From the NCBI GenBank assembly GCA_028023455.1, contig JAQFVV010012400.1, positions 18,439,990-18,503,989 of the forward strand: a DNA stretch of 64,000 nucleotides, in the 5' to 3' direction. A program made the translations under genes and the position numbers. The stretch is from Epiperipatus broadwayi (taxonomy: Eukaryota > Onychophora > Udeonychophora > Euonychophora > Peripatidae). This document shows positions 43,497 through 55,460 of the stretch, one piece after another. Positions within the stretch are counted from its first letter, which is position 1. Every line of letters begins with the position of its first letter. Below the pieces are notes generated by a model, which ran no database searches, was not told the origin of the DNA, and saw nothing but the letters and a program-made list of their open reading frames with translations.

Positions 43497-43641
43497 GGAA
43501 TGAAATATCTGCACTCGAGCCCTCTCAAATGCCATGGGCGCTTGTCACCATATAATTGCTTAATAAATTCCAGATTTGTTTTAAAACTAAATGACTTTGG
43601 TTTGTCGAATTTAAAATCTTCGTTAGCAATAAATCCACAGA
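43497..43641 (+). CDS. Exon 5: pseudokinase catalytic loop and DFG region
   Basis: Acceptor TTATTAG and donor GTAAGT flank 145 bases (48 codons plus one base, phase 0 in, phase 1 out). The peptide starts GMKYLHSSPLKCHGRLSPYN and continues with SRFVLKLNDFGLSN. H13-G14-R15-L16 replaces the kinase HRD motif with the guanylate cyclase form 'H-G-x-L-x-x-x-N-C': the catalytic Asp is absent, while Asn20-Cys21 are kept. 'S-R-F-V-L-K-x-x-D-F/Y-G-L' is the family signature, and D33-F34-G35 is intact. This supports a pseudokinase that regulates a linked cyclase domain rather than an active kinase. Confidence 0.95.
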
Positions 43642-44084
43642 GTAAGTATAGATTTTGACTATATTTCAAACTGATTTCAAAATAAATTTTGTGTAAAATT
43701 TAGAGTTTGTTCTTTATTAATTTATGTTTTTATAAGCAATTTTTACTTTAGTATCTTATCTTCAATGTTATGATTCATTTTTTTATATAATTTATTTAAG
43801 AGAAATAATCAATAGGTAGTCACTCAACAACGATGTTAAATTCCTGGAAAAACTTAAGGATTTCTATTTCTTAATCTATCTCTTCTGATGTTGAAACATC
43901 ATGTAATATCCTAGACAACAAGAATCTCTTATTATTATTATATTATATGAGTATATAAATGCATTAAGTTTTTAATCTAAAACATTTCAACCATACTAAG
44001 TGTTTCCCAGTGAAATAATAACTGGTTCTGTCTTCAAACTATTTGCACCATTATCTCCAAATGAATATCCATATTAGGTACTAA

Positions 44085-44790
44085 CGTAAATAATATTTCT
44101 GTGATATAATTTTCACTACACCACTCTGATATAAGCTAAGAACTAGTTTATACCCACTTTTAGTCATAAATATATCCAAAGACATGTGAAAAAGATCTAT
44201 GATCCCCATGATGCACATTATAAAAACATATATAAGAGATTATGGTCTGGGCCAAGTGATAAATGCTGTTTTAGCATGAAATGTGGATCTTGGGGATTAT
44301 AGATCTTTTTCATATTTGCCATGTATTTATGATTACATCTATTCACAATATGATAAAAATGGATAGAAAGCGGTCTAGTGAAAATTACACTACAGAAATA
44401 TTATTCATTATTGAATAAACTCTAGTAATTAATAAACATTATTAATATACTTTTATTTAATGATTTGTATCAAAGTTATGAGTACAGCACATTTGACACA
44501 TCAATTAAATAAAATAATTTGCTATCCATATATATACTGAACAATAATGAAGATGTGTATAAGCGATTAAACACAAAATATGCATCACGTTTTTGGTCAC
44601 ATATTTATGATTACATCCTCCACAGATTATTAAAAGTGGATAGAAAACAGTTCCTACCTTGTGTAAGAGTGGTATAATGAAAATTACACTATAGAAATAT
44701 TACTGATTATTTAATAATCTCTAGTCTAATTAATGACTAATAAGAATTATTAATATATTTTCATTAACGATTTTAAAAAGTGTCATGTGG
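44085..44790. repeat. Cluster of one inverted and two direct copies of a ~140-bp repeat
   Basis: A reverse copy at 44090-44225 (AATAATATTTCTGTGATATAATTTTCACTACACCACTCT…CACTTTTAGTCATAAATATATCC…GAAAAAGATCTATGATCCCC) faces a forward copy at 44285-44470 (GGGGATTATAGATCTTTTTCATATTTGCCATG…AAAAATGGATAGAAAGCGG…GAAAATTACACTACAGAAATATTATTC). A second forward copy lies at 44600-44780 (…AAAAGTGGATAGAAAACAG…GAAAATTACACTATAGAAATATTACTG…). No coding. Confidence 0.8.
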
Positions 44791-44804
44791 AGATTAAACA
44801 TTTA

Positions 44805-45165
44805 ATGAAGTATGAAGAGATTTGTGTTAGGGGCAACAAAAAGGGATCAAAAACAAAATACATGAGTGAGAGAACAAGCATTACTGGCATAGATTGAAAA
44901 AATTAAGAGACTGAAGTGGGACTGGGCTGGACATATTGCTAGAAAAATAATAGTAGATGAACAGTTGAAATCTTAAACTACATTTCCAAAAGATTGTGAA
45001 AGTTTCATAGAGAGATTGCACATGAGATGGATAGCTGAAATAAAGAAGGGTGCTGAGTGATGTGGAGAAGAGAGGCTTGAGATCAAAGAAACTGGATTTA
45101 ACTTGGAGAGACCTTTATTCTGAAGTGGATTCATAATAGTTGAAAATGATGATGATAATGATAAT
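44805..45165 (+). mobile_element. RTE 3' fragment (copy E)
   Basis: GAAGTATGAAGAGATTTGTGTTAGGGGCAACAAAAAGGGATCAAAAACAAAATACATGAGTGAGAGAACAAGC…AAATTAAGAGACTGAAGTGGGACTGGGCTGGACATATTGCTAGAAA…TTGGAGAGACCTTTATTCTGAAGTGGATTCATAATAGTTGAAAATGATGATGATAATGATAAT. A moderately diverged version of the last 360 bases of copy A, with many frame breaks. Confidence 0.85.
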
Positions 45166-45169
45166 TAGA

Positions 45170-46945
45170 GTTGAGAATTTTTTTAGGTAGGCTGCTAACC
45201 AATTAGTTATCATTTAATTACAACAGTATACAACCTTCATCATTGGTGCAAGAGGGGTCATCTACCTATTATCATTAATCTGAGGGTTATATTCACTTGT
45301 TACATATTTGCAGAAAAAGAATACTGTAAAAAAAAATTTCTGCTTGAATAAAAACCAAACCCAAATCTTTTTTAATGTCTTAACATCTTTGTAAATTCTT
45401 TTTAAATAAATATGGCATCAAATATTAGCCATATTTGCTATCAAGTTTATTATATTATGGAAGGGAGGAGGATCCAGACTGTTTAAAAGTTGAGTTCTAA
45501 ACTTGAATGAATGAAAAATTTAATATTGTAAGAAGATGTATTAAAGTATTTTCAAAGATTTCCTAAATCAAATTTAGTAGATGCACACAAATCAACAATC
45601 AAATAAATTACATATTTGATGTGCTAATCATTCTAATTCAAGAAGAAAATCAAGAGATACAAAGAATATAACAAATTTCATCCACATATATACATAAGCT
45701 TATCAAGTCATTCTATTTACAGCGACATCTAGTGATATTACGTTTAAACATTTTCTAGACATATTTTTTTTGAAAGATTGCGGCAAGTCAGATTAATCCG
45801 CACTGCAATTCTAAAGTTTCTTTGGGTGAATTTTTTGTAGTGTAAATGGCTACAATTCTTTCACAGAAGTCATACTCAAATTTATTATGAAGTATTTTTT
45901 TAAAGAGTTTTGTTATTCTTCAGTGATTTCAATACCTATTCACCCCAGCAAATTTAATATTATATTCAGCAAACTGAAGAACTGATTGATAATTTTCTTA
46001 TTGAATTTTATAAATATTATGAAGCATCTTCAGATAAAAAAATTTCTATAATCTTATTATGTTGATCTCTAGGTTCATGAACTGCTTCCATGCAATAAAA
46101 CTTGCAGAATAATTGCTTCATAAGCAGTATAATTTATTTATTTAAATATATTATGATGAAAAACTTTTTTTTTTTTTTTAGCATGTTAAAAAATATGACA
46201 TTGTTAAATCTTTTATTTAAAAAAAAATACTAAGATATTTTTAACGATTTACATTCCCAACTTAAATCTATGCATGAGGAAAAGCATTAATTACTAATAC
46301 AAAATATGTAAAAAAATATATCCAAAACATTAACAGTAACCTTTAAATTATTCTTTAAATTGGAAACAATTGCATAATCATTGTCATACTACAAATCCAG
46401 AAACCAAGCTGTAATTCTAGTTTTGCTGATGAGGTTCAAGTTAAAAACTCCACTATCAAATTTCCATTAAATTTTGATATCTTATTTATTGAACCATTTA
46501 TAAACTGTTTTAAAATCTAATATAAAAATAATCAACTTTTTATTAGTTCACATTTTTATTTAATACCAGCCTTCATTTCAAATGTCTCCTTTTAAAGCAT
46601 AATGTAGAAATAGCATAATATAAATAAATTTCCATAAAGGAACAGACCATTTTAAACATCACATTTTTTTCCTCAGTTCACTGACTCAAATTCTTTGACC
46701 AAATTAAGAGAAGTATATAAATAACATCTCTATTTGTAATTAGTTTTCTTAAATGTTTCAAACCTGAGCTAACGTTTAAGCAAACTAATTACAAATAACA
46801 TCTTTATATTATGGCACATTTCTTGTATTGTTCCATTAAAAATATATATTTATAATTCCTCCAGATTCTCTAAAATCATGTTGACTATCTGGTAACCACT
46901 CTTTTATAAATCAGCTTTCCAATAAACTTTTTTTTTAATCTCATC
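45170..46945. other. Intron sequence, nothing recognised
   Basis: No open frame with family likeness. A short near-palindrome TCTATTTGTAATTAGTTT…AAACTAATTACAAATA lies at 46728-46798. The rest of this intron (47410-48080, 48480-51140, 52925-53740, 53885-54765) is also featureless apart from simple repeats. 49800-50530 is notably low in C on the + strand. Confidence 0.6.
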
Positions 46946-46949
46946 ACTA

Positions 46950-47405
46950 TTAAATCACTTAGTGGAAACATTAGTCATCAATAGGTGCCAGATAGTTGTG
47001 CTTAATAGATCCCTATCCCATGTCATCATATCTAATATCTCCAAATTGGTTTCTAGTTTATAGCTTTCAGCAATCAGTAGCTTTGGTCTGGGAGCAGTGC
47101 ACCTGGAATGTTCGGATCTAATGCATCTTTCCTCTAGCAACCATTTTCTATTTCTTTGTTTTATTATCAAGCTATCAAAGCAAATTCACCAAAATATTAA
47201 TATTTTCAATCTAAGTCACAAAGAAATAAAAGATGGTTGCTGGCAGAAAAGTGTCTTAGATACAAAGATCCAGGTACACCTCCCAAATATACAGCTCTTC
47301 ACTGATGAAAACCATAACCTATAAATTAGTCTGGGGATATTGAATAATACATTACTGAATATGGATTTATTGAGCATTATCATCTAGCATCTACTGGTTA
47401 CCAAA
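46950..47405 (+). repeat. Interspersed repeat family P, copy 5
   Basis: GATCCCTATCCCATGTCATCATATCTAATATCTCCAAATTGGTTTCTAGTTTATAGC…GGTCTGGGAGCAGTGCACCTGGAATGTTCGGATCTAATGCATC (46985-47130) corresponds to the family's right half. GATGGTTGCTGGCAG…TTAGATACAAAGATCCAGGT…CTCTTCACTGATGAAAACCATAACCTATAAATTAGTCTGGGGATATTGAAT (47231-47350) is the same in reverse. Another inverted-halves copy, older than copy 4. Confidence 0.75.
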
Positions 47406-48080
47406 AACTCTTTAACTTCATTGAGCTGGGTAACTCTGCCCCAATCTAAATGTGTTGGTAGAATAAATATATTATAATACAAAGGCGATTATCAGAATTT
47501 TTTAATAATTATTTATAAGATAATTAACACACCCTTGACCAGCTTTTCAAAATATTATGTAAATGGATATTATCAACAGATTTAATAGGATTAAAAAGTT
47601 CACACAGTTAAAAAAAATTTAAATGCCAGTTTTAATCCACCAATTACCCTCAAATCTTTTTGACATTTAACTTTTATTTTAAAATCTCCGATATATATTT
47701 TAAAGATAAGCTTTCATTATATTATTTCCTATGATTCAAACTTTTTTTAAATTAAACCACCAATTATTGGACAGATTATAGATTTTATAGTTACCTTATA
47801 AACAAGATCTAGAGCTAGTTGTCAGAGAAACAGACTTCCAAATCTCAGTAACAAACATGAAAATTTATATTCACAGTTTTGATTAAATTAAAATAATAAC
47901 CACATAATAATTAATGGTTTATTGAATTTTCAGATTTGATGGTGATTTTGAACAGCAATTCAAAAATTTTAGCAGTATTTAATATGAACATCTTTGTGAA
48001 AGCCAACAAAATGCCTATCCACAACTATAACACAGATAAATCTCAACTTATTAACTCTTTTTAATGAACCATGTAATTTT

Positions 48081-48473
48081 TAAACACTTGTTGACTTTGA
48101 GATGGATCACAAAGGTAACCAGTTAATAATATAAACATTCCATCAAATTTTAGAACAGCTTTCTAAGAAAGAGACAATAGGAAAAGAAAATACAAAGAGA
48201 CTTGGGCAATAACAAAGAATTTACATTCCATCAACAAAACGAATTTGTGTTCCATTGTCTGCAAAATAAAATATCTAATTGCCTTATTTGCATATTGGGA
48301 TTCATTTACATATTATATAAGTATACCTGTAGTGCGTAATTTTATTCAGCACTATGATTCTGTCAGCGTTTTGCCAAAAACTAGCTCAGTGCTATTAATT
48401 AGTTTATATTATTAATTGGGGTACCTTAACTGGTTACCTTTTCAATCAAACTCAAAGTCAACAAAGTGTTTAG
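48081..48473. repeat. Inverted repeat, ~45-bp arms
   Basis: AAACACTTGTTGACTTTGAGATGGATCACAAAGGTAACCAGTTA (48082-48125) and TAACTGGTTACCTTTTCAATCAAACTCAAAGTCAACAAAGTGTTT (48427-48471) are reverse complements with a few differences, 300 bases apart. ATAACACAGATAA lies outside both arms in the same orientation (about 48028 and 48477). Possibly a non-autonomous DNA element of about 450 bases. Confidence 0.75.
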
Positions 48474-50563
48474 GTATAACACAGATAATACCTTAAGTAA
48501 ACCAAAAAAAGGCTAAATGAGAAACTATATGTTTTAATATTAATAGCATGATTAGCAAGTTTTATCAACCATGATATCTCCAGTAATTCTTCATACAAAA
48601 AATATTGATCCCATTGGGTTCTTAAAAATAATCAAACATACTTTTAGATTTTGAAGCTATTGAAATTTTGCACTAATAAGAGTTGCTTCTAAAAAACCAA
48701 ATGTCAAATTTCTCAGATTATGAATGCATCTTTGATCTCTCAAAATACTGCTGAGTATATAAATACTTGTGACGTCTTTTACGTTTAGACTCTTAACTAC
48801 AATATAATTCATAAAATGTCAATGCTCTGAATGTGGATGCTTTATTCACAGTGATTTTTCAGTTAAAGTATTTGTAATAGGTAAACTATATGATGGAAAA
48901 AAATTCAGTGACATCAAAATTCACAGAGCTTATATTATTCCCAATAATTTGACAATATAATTTATTTCAATATTAACATACCTTTATAATCTCCAAGCAA
49001 AAAATATATTTTATTAATATTGATGTAATGATATTATCTAATAAAGATTAAACTTTTTTTTATTTGGACTTTCTGAATATAATATTGGAACATAAGAACT
49101 GATAAAATGAATGTACATATTATTGTGTAAAGGAATTTTTAACATCATTATCCTTCTAAAAAGAAAAGATACCAAATTAAAACTCACAGTAAATATTATG
49201 CAATCTCCTTTTGTTAGGTTACATACCTTCAAAAATATATATATAGCCATTTAACTGTTTAATTAAACAGCTTTTCTTTCTGAAAGATATTTTACTAAAG
49301 ATCAACTTTAAATCTTGGTACTGCATTATTAACAAGTGTTGTTCTATACTGTGATCTTTTCAAGACTTGGATATAATACATCATTAGCATATTTTATGTA
49401 AAAAAAATGAAGAATTTTTACTATGACCAATCCTGATTTTTCTCTATAATTTACTTATATTACAACTATTTCTATTGCTTAAATAAGTAAGCTGTCAGAT
49501 ACCATGATCTAGTCAGATTTAATGAAGCATGCCATTTAAATCACCTTTTCTAGGTCTTTTTATTTGTGGAAAAAAAGTAGGACTACTCAAGTATGCAATA
49601 ACTAGCCAGATAAAACTCATATATACTACTGGTTTGTGCAAGATCATAACTAAAGTGTCCAAGACTGATAAATCTATCTCATAACTTTTTTTTAATGTCA
49701 ATGTCTTTTGCATTCTTTAGACATTTATTCACACAAAATAAAGAAGACCATGAAATGGAATTACTATGTATGTGAATGTAGAAAGAAAGAATGTTTATTT
49801 TTTTGAATATTTTTTAGGTTTAATATTTTTTGTGGTTATTTGATAATGAATTTGGGTATGTCTAGAATAGAATTTGTTTGGAGAGAAGAAAATTAATTCT
49901 TTATAAATCAAAATTATTGTGGTTTGAAATAAATGGAATAGATATCATTTTTATTATTATATTTTAAATTATAATTTTTTAAATTGAAAAGTTTGTTTTT
50001 TGTTATTTATACAACATCAAAATTTGAAATATCTAATTTTTCAATTTGAGAATTGGATGTTGGTATAAAATGGAAAATAAAAAAGTAATTTAAAAAAAAT
50101 TATAATTTAAAAAATGAAGTATATAAAAATGGATTCTTTCATTATTCAATCAAGTAAAATGGTAAGTTTTATGTCTTAATTTAAATTAGTTATAATTCTA
50201 AGGATGTCATATCAAGAAATTTATCAAATTTTTGTGATTTTATCATATATAGGTGATTAGGTGATTGAAAAATTGAAGGAAGTGTTATATGGAAAATAAA
50301 AATAATGGTTATTTTTTCAGTCTGTATGAAAAAAATTAAAATAAATTAAATTTATTTGAAAATGAAATTTATGAAGAGAGAAAATAGTAAAAGAAAAATT
50401 AAAAAATTTAAAGAAAAAAAATTTGTAAATTTAAAAATATGAGATTGGTGAAGTGGTTTGTGTGGTGGAGAGAAGTTGGATTGTGATTGTTATAAAAAAA
50501 TATTATTTAATTATAATTAAATATTATTTTTAATTAACGGATATTTTTATTAAAGAAAGAATG

Positions 50564-50564
<1 letters not shown>

Positions 50565-50597
<33 letters not shown>
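50565..50597. repeat. (TA)n(CA)n dinucleotide tract
   Basis: ATATATATATATA followed by CACACACACACACACACACA. No other feature within 300 bases. Confidence 0.95.
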
Positions 50598-51144
50598 TTA
50601 TAATTATAACCAAAATATAACTCATGACATGAAAAACTCATAATGAGTAAGTCATTTACAACACTGAGTGACTGAAGATATTTAAGATAAAAACAAAAAA
50701 GAAAATGGAGGTAGAATGTGATAAATAGCAATAAAAAAAAGGTAATAAAAGATTGTCTGTATCCAACCTTTGCTGATAACATCATGATGTACCAAAATAG
50801 CATGAGATACTCTTGCTTAAGTATTACTAGTTGGTTATTTGTAATTTATTTTCTTATCTAAAGATCATTCCTATAACTGTTAATTATATTTCTCATCTGT
50901 CCAATGACCCTTTAAATCTTTAACAAAATATTTGGTTTGTAAAAATTCAATCCTAACTATTCATAGATCTACTTCACTGCCGTCATTTAATAACAGATCT
51001 GAGCAATGAGTGATAATGATTATGAAATAAATCTACCAAAGTAAAGTTTGCATATTATTTTTAAATTGAAGGCAGCAATTCATTTAATTAAAAAGTCTAT
51101 TACATGTTTGCATTACTATGGGTGTGTATATTTTATTTTATTTT

Positions 51145-52920
51145 AAAAAGTGTATCAGTTATTTTCTTATTAATTCTATTCAAATCTGAATCATGTTCAA
51201 ATTCTACTAATACTTGAAACCGATTTGTAAGTTCTAATTTAAATTCATTAGAATGTTTTTGAAGATTAGGAATATCAACTGTAAATATTGTTTTTCTTAA
51301 TAAATTTTTGTCTCTCTAGTTTTGCATTAACACATATCTTACATCTTACTAATCGATGATCACTTCCTGTATTAAATTTAGTAAGAACATTACAATTTTG
51401 AAATATGTATTTTCTGTTAGTCAAAATATAATTCCAATTCTGCTGTACCTTCATTTGGATGCTTCCATGTTCATTTTCTTTTAACATTTTTCTCAAAAAA
51501 AGAATTCATAATATAAAGTTTTTCTACAAATTTCACAAGTCTTTATCCTCTTTCATTTCTATTACCATAACCAAAATTACCTACAGCACTTCCATCTTTC
51601 ACTTGTTTACCAATTTTAGCATTAAAGACCCCCATAAAAATTTTAAAATGTTCCTTATTCTGATCAGTTTTATACAAAATTTTTATGAAGATAATTACAA
51701 CTCATCTACAGAGAACATTGGATTTCTAATAACCAAGAGAACAATCTGGATTTAAAAGTGGTTTAATACATTAGATCATATCCAGATATTGAGAGAAGTT
51801 ATAGAAAGAACAAATAAATATGAGTTGCCATTATGCTTTGGATTTGTAGATTATGAAAAGGCATTTGATTCTATAAACAATTCTTCAGTGATAAAAGCAT
51901 TGGATCATCAAGATATAGATCCAGGATATTGTCATATTTGAAAGAATATTTATAAAAATGCAATAGCAACAATTAGATTATGTAATGATAGTAGGAAAGT
52001 CAACATTGAGAAGGATTTAAGTCGGGGTGACTCCATATCTTCAAAACTTTTTACAGCAGTGCTGCAAAAAGTATTTTCTGGATTAAAATGGGAAGCTAAA
52101 GGAGGGAAAGTAAATGGATATTATTTAAGTCATTTAGATTTTGCAGATGATGTAGTTGTTTTTGCAAATAATGGTTTAGAGCTTCAGGAAATGTTGCAGG
52201 AGTTATCAGGTGAAAGTAAGACTAAAGATAAATGTTAAAAAGACTAAAGTAATGTTTAATGGATTTTCTCAAAATATGAAAATAAAGATTGATTATGATG
52301 AATTAGAAGAAGTTAACAGCTACAAATACCTTGGTCAAATTATTAATACAGATGGAAACATAATGGATGAAATTAATCCTAGAATTAAACTTGGTTGGAA
52401 TGCTTTTTGTAGAAATAACTTGATCCTAAAAGGAAATATGCTTATGTGTTTAACAAGGAAGGTTTTTAATAAATGTGTTTTACCAGTTCTTACTTATGAA
52501 TCTGAGACTTTGACATTTAATAAAAGAGCAATACAGAGACTTCAAACCACTCAAAGAAGTATGGAGAGATGCATGTTAGGAGTAATAAGAAGAGCTCAAA
52601 AACGCAATATATGGGTAAGAGAACAAACAGGTGTTACTGACATTGACAAAATTAAAAGACTGAAGTGGAGTTGGGCTGGACATATTGCTAGAAGAGATGA
52701 TAATAGATGGACAATTGAAATTTTAAAATGGATTCCAAGAGATTGTAAAAGAGCCAGAAAGAGACCATATGTGAGATGGATGAAATAAGAAAGAGTGCGG
52801 GAGTGCTGTGGAGAAGAGAAGCTAAAGATTGGAAAAGAAGGATTGAACTTGAAGAAACCTTCATCCTGCAATTGATTGGTAATGTTCATGATGATAATGA
52901 TGATGATATATAAATTAATA
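51145..52920 (+). mobile_element. RTE copy F with inverted 5' segment (twin-priming structure)
   Basis: 51145-51666 is the reverse complement of copy A 9999-10524 (endonuclease end and linker: …ATTACCTACAGCACTTCCATC…, …CTAATCGATGATCACTTCCTG…). From 51665 the sequence is in forward orientation, matching copy A from 13914 to its 3' end (…TTTTATACAAAATTTTTATGAAG…TGATGATATATAAATT). Inner junction CTGATCAGTTTTAT has 2-3 bases of overlap. The outer end of the inverted part is the more 3' element position, the order produced by twin priming. Several stops and deletions, for example at 51941 and 52220. Confidence 0.93.
52210..52788 (+). pseudogene. RTE RT C-terminal part (copy F)
   Basis: An open stretch of 192 codons holding LKINVKKTKVMFNGF, SYKYLGQIINTDGN, RLQTTQRSMERCMLG and KRLKWSWAGHIARRDD. 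It corresponds to copy A 14475-15045. A short deletion (AAAGTAGGA lost) just before it shifts the frame relative to the box C segment at 52130-52170 (HLDFADDVVVFANN). It ends at a stop after YVRWMK where copy A continues. Remnant of a multidomain protein, not a free-standing gene. Confidence 0.85.
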
Positions 52921-53754
52921 CCTTTCAACAGATGTAATTGTTTTAAATATTTTAATAAGTGGAAATATTTATTATAATTTCATGTACGAAATATCCCGTC
53001 AGATATCAAAAGACAATAAAAGCTTTCTGCATTCAAAAATGTATAGCCTTTTAATGCAATTTCTAGTGTTGTATAGAGATTAACCATCTAAAGTATTTAT
53101 TTACAGTTTAAGAAAAAAAGTTAACAATCTTTTGCAATTCCTTATAAATAAAATAAACTGTTAACGATTAGTTAGATAATATAAATTTATAATAGGCGTA
53201 ATTGTTTAAATATTTTAATATAGGGGATGGAACACTGTAACACGTTCTGCATTCAAAAGTGTAATATCTGTTAAAAATTATTATTTTATAACTTCAGCTA
53301 ATTAGTGGAACATTCTACTATTTATAAATTGTGAAAGGTTGTTAGCTTTCTTTACTTAAACCATAAATAAATACTGTATAGCTTTAATTTCTATACAACA
53401 TTAAGAAATTGTATTTAAAAATATGTACTTTCAATGTAGAAATTAAATGCAGAAAACATTTAAAGTTAACAATTGTCATTGACAAATGACTGATATTTCA
53501 TACATAAATTATAACAGATATTTCCACATATTAAAATATATATACATATGTACGTTTGGCAATGATTCTTTGGGAATCTAGTTTATGAATTATCTTAGTA
53601 GTGTATTTGGGTTTGTTCATTCTATGAATAGGTATATATATATATATATTTAATACGTCAAGATCAAGAGTCCAGCAAGAGTTGCAACAAGTAATTGAAA
53701 TGCCCTCTAGCCATAGCATAAGACAACAATTTTTATAAGAAAAGAGAAGTCTGT

Positions 53755-53870
53755 TTGTCAAGCGTTGTTAGCCGAGAGGTCATCGCAGTCGCCTTGCAAG
53801 CAAGTAGTTGTTTGCAGACGGTTGTGGGTTCGCGTCCCGGCCGATGCTATGACATATGAAAAAAAAAAAA
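53755..53870 (+). mobile_element. tRNA-derived SINE with 13-bp target duplication
   Basis: Same family as the SINE at 17.6 kb. GCGTTGTTAGCCGAGAGGTCATCGCAGTCGCC…GGTTGTGGGTTCGCGTCCCGGCCGATGC, then TATGACATATG and a run of A. The head has the A box and B box of a Ser/Leu-type tRNA. AAGAGAAGTCTGT precedes it (53742-53754) and follows the poly(A) (53871-53883): a clean target duplication. Divergence from the other copy is concentrated in the anticodon and extra-arm region. Confidence 0.92.
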
Positions 53871-54765
53871 AAGAGAAGTCTGTATTTTCTTATTATTGCA
53901 TTTTTTTTATATAAAGGAATGTTTGAAACAGATAGGCCAGAAAGACGTCCCTCCTATATAAGAGAAGGAAGTACCAAGAGAAAACCGATCACTCTTTTCT
54001 TATAAAAAGTATTGTCTTAAGCTATACCTACAAGACATTTTAATTACTTACTGTAACAATTGCATGACTCTTAATATTCAATTATTAAATATATATTAAG
54101 AACTGGAAGTATTTTATATTATACACACACATATATATATATATAGTGATGTAGATCAATCTGTTTTGGTGATACCCTAAAGACCGCTAAAATTTGATTA
54201 ATGCAGCTCAATATATATCTAATTCATTGGAGAAAACCAATTCTGATCAGGCTGTGAATCAATAATATTCTGTTGACAAAGTGTCTTGAATAGAAATGGA
54301 TTTACCTATTCTATGTTATAAGCATATTCCTCCCAACTTTGATGAAATTATAGAATGAATTCAATATATCATCCTTTTGTAATTGACAATTTATTAATTA
54401 TTAATGTCATGTTTTCATCTGGCTGATGTATTAAATTTAGTCTGTATTTTCATTTAATGCTGTCATGAATAATTTTTCAAACATCAAAAGTTTAAAGAAT
54501 AAGTAGATTCATTCTATTCTTTGTCAACAAATATTATTCATCCAATGCTTGAAGAAAGGAATAATTTTTTTCATGAATATATATATAGTACTATTAGAAT
54601 GTATGATTTCAATTTGTATGATCAGTTTTTAATTGGCTATTTATTTAGTTACATAATAGCTGAACTGCATCTAGAAAACCTCATTAAAAATTTCAATATT
54701 TACATCTATAATTCTATAAAAATCTTCTAATTAATATATATATATGTGTGTTATATGTATTTCAG

Positions 54766-54915
54766 AAACAATTTGGCAGCCTCCAGAAAGTCTTCGTGTA
54801 AACTGTGATTTAATTTTTTTTAAACCTGAAGGTGATGTTTATAGTTTTTCCTACATTTTATATGGAATTGTTACAAGATGTTTGCCATTCAATTATTCAG
54901 AAAACACATTCTCAA
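54766..54915 (+). CDS. Exon 6: kinase-homology domain, activation segment to helix F/G
   Basis: Acceptor TATTTCAG and donor GTATGT flank 150 bases (phase 1 in, phase 1 out). The split codon with exon 5 gives Lys, then TIWQPPESLRVNCDLIFF, where 'L/I-W-x-P-P/A-E-x-L' is the family version of the kinase APE motif. It is followed by PEGDVYSFSYILYGIVTRCL: G-D-V-Y-S-F is the subdomain IX aspartate motif, then the 'I-L-x-E/G-I-x-x-R' helix. The exon ends NYSENTFS, with the last codon completed by exon 7. A simple (TA)n tract lies just upstream of the acceptor. A minus-strand RTE fragment starts roughly 90-120 bases after the donor. Confidence 0.94.
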
Positions 54916-54999
54916 GTATGTGTGTAAGATATATATGTTTATTTATGAATTCTACAATTTTATTAATATTATTAAACAATATTTTTAGTGCTTTATACC

Positions 55000-55460
55000 A
55001 TTGCCATTATTTTCATCTATTATCAATTCACTGCAGAATAAATGTCTGTCTGTACTTAATTCAATTTTTTGGTTCAAAATCTCTCTTCTCCACATCTTAT
55101 CAATAAAGTTCCATATTTCATTTATCCATCTCACATGTGGTCTCTTTCTGGGTCTTTTACAATCTCTTAGTATAATCTCTTAGAATTGAGTGTAAAGCTC
55201 CATCTGTCAATGAGTTAACATTTTTTTTTAGCAATATGTCTATCACAAATCAGTTTCAGTCTCTTAAATCTTTCAGTGATGTCCGTGATACCTATTTATT
55301 TTCTAATCTAAGTATTTCCTTGTAATTCCTTCTTATTTTTTCTAACATAATATCTCCATACTTCATTGAGTGACCTGAAAACTTTGAATTGTTCTTCTAA
55401 GTGTCCAAGTTTTAGATCCCTAAGTAAGAAGTGATAAAATGCATCTGTTAAAAAAACATT
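55000..55460 (-). mobile_element. RTE 3' fragment in reverse orientation (copy H)
   Basis: ATCTATTATCAATTCACTGCAGAATAAA…CTCTTCTCCACATC…TTTCATTTATCCATCTCACATGTGGTCTCTTTCTGGGTCTTTTACAATCTC…TTTAGCAATATGTC…CAGTCTCTTAAATC…CTCCATACTTC…AAGTGTCCAAGTTTTAGATCCCTAAGTAAGAAGTG is the reverse complement of copy A from about 14735 to 15140, with insertions and substitutions. It is the only clearly minus-strand RTE copy in the window. It starts about 90 bases after the exon 6 donor. Confidence 0.82.
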
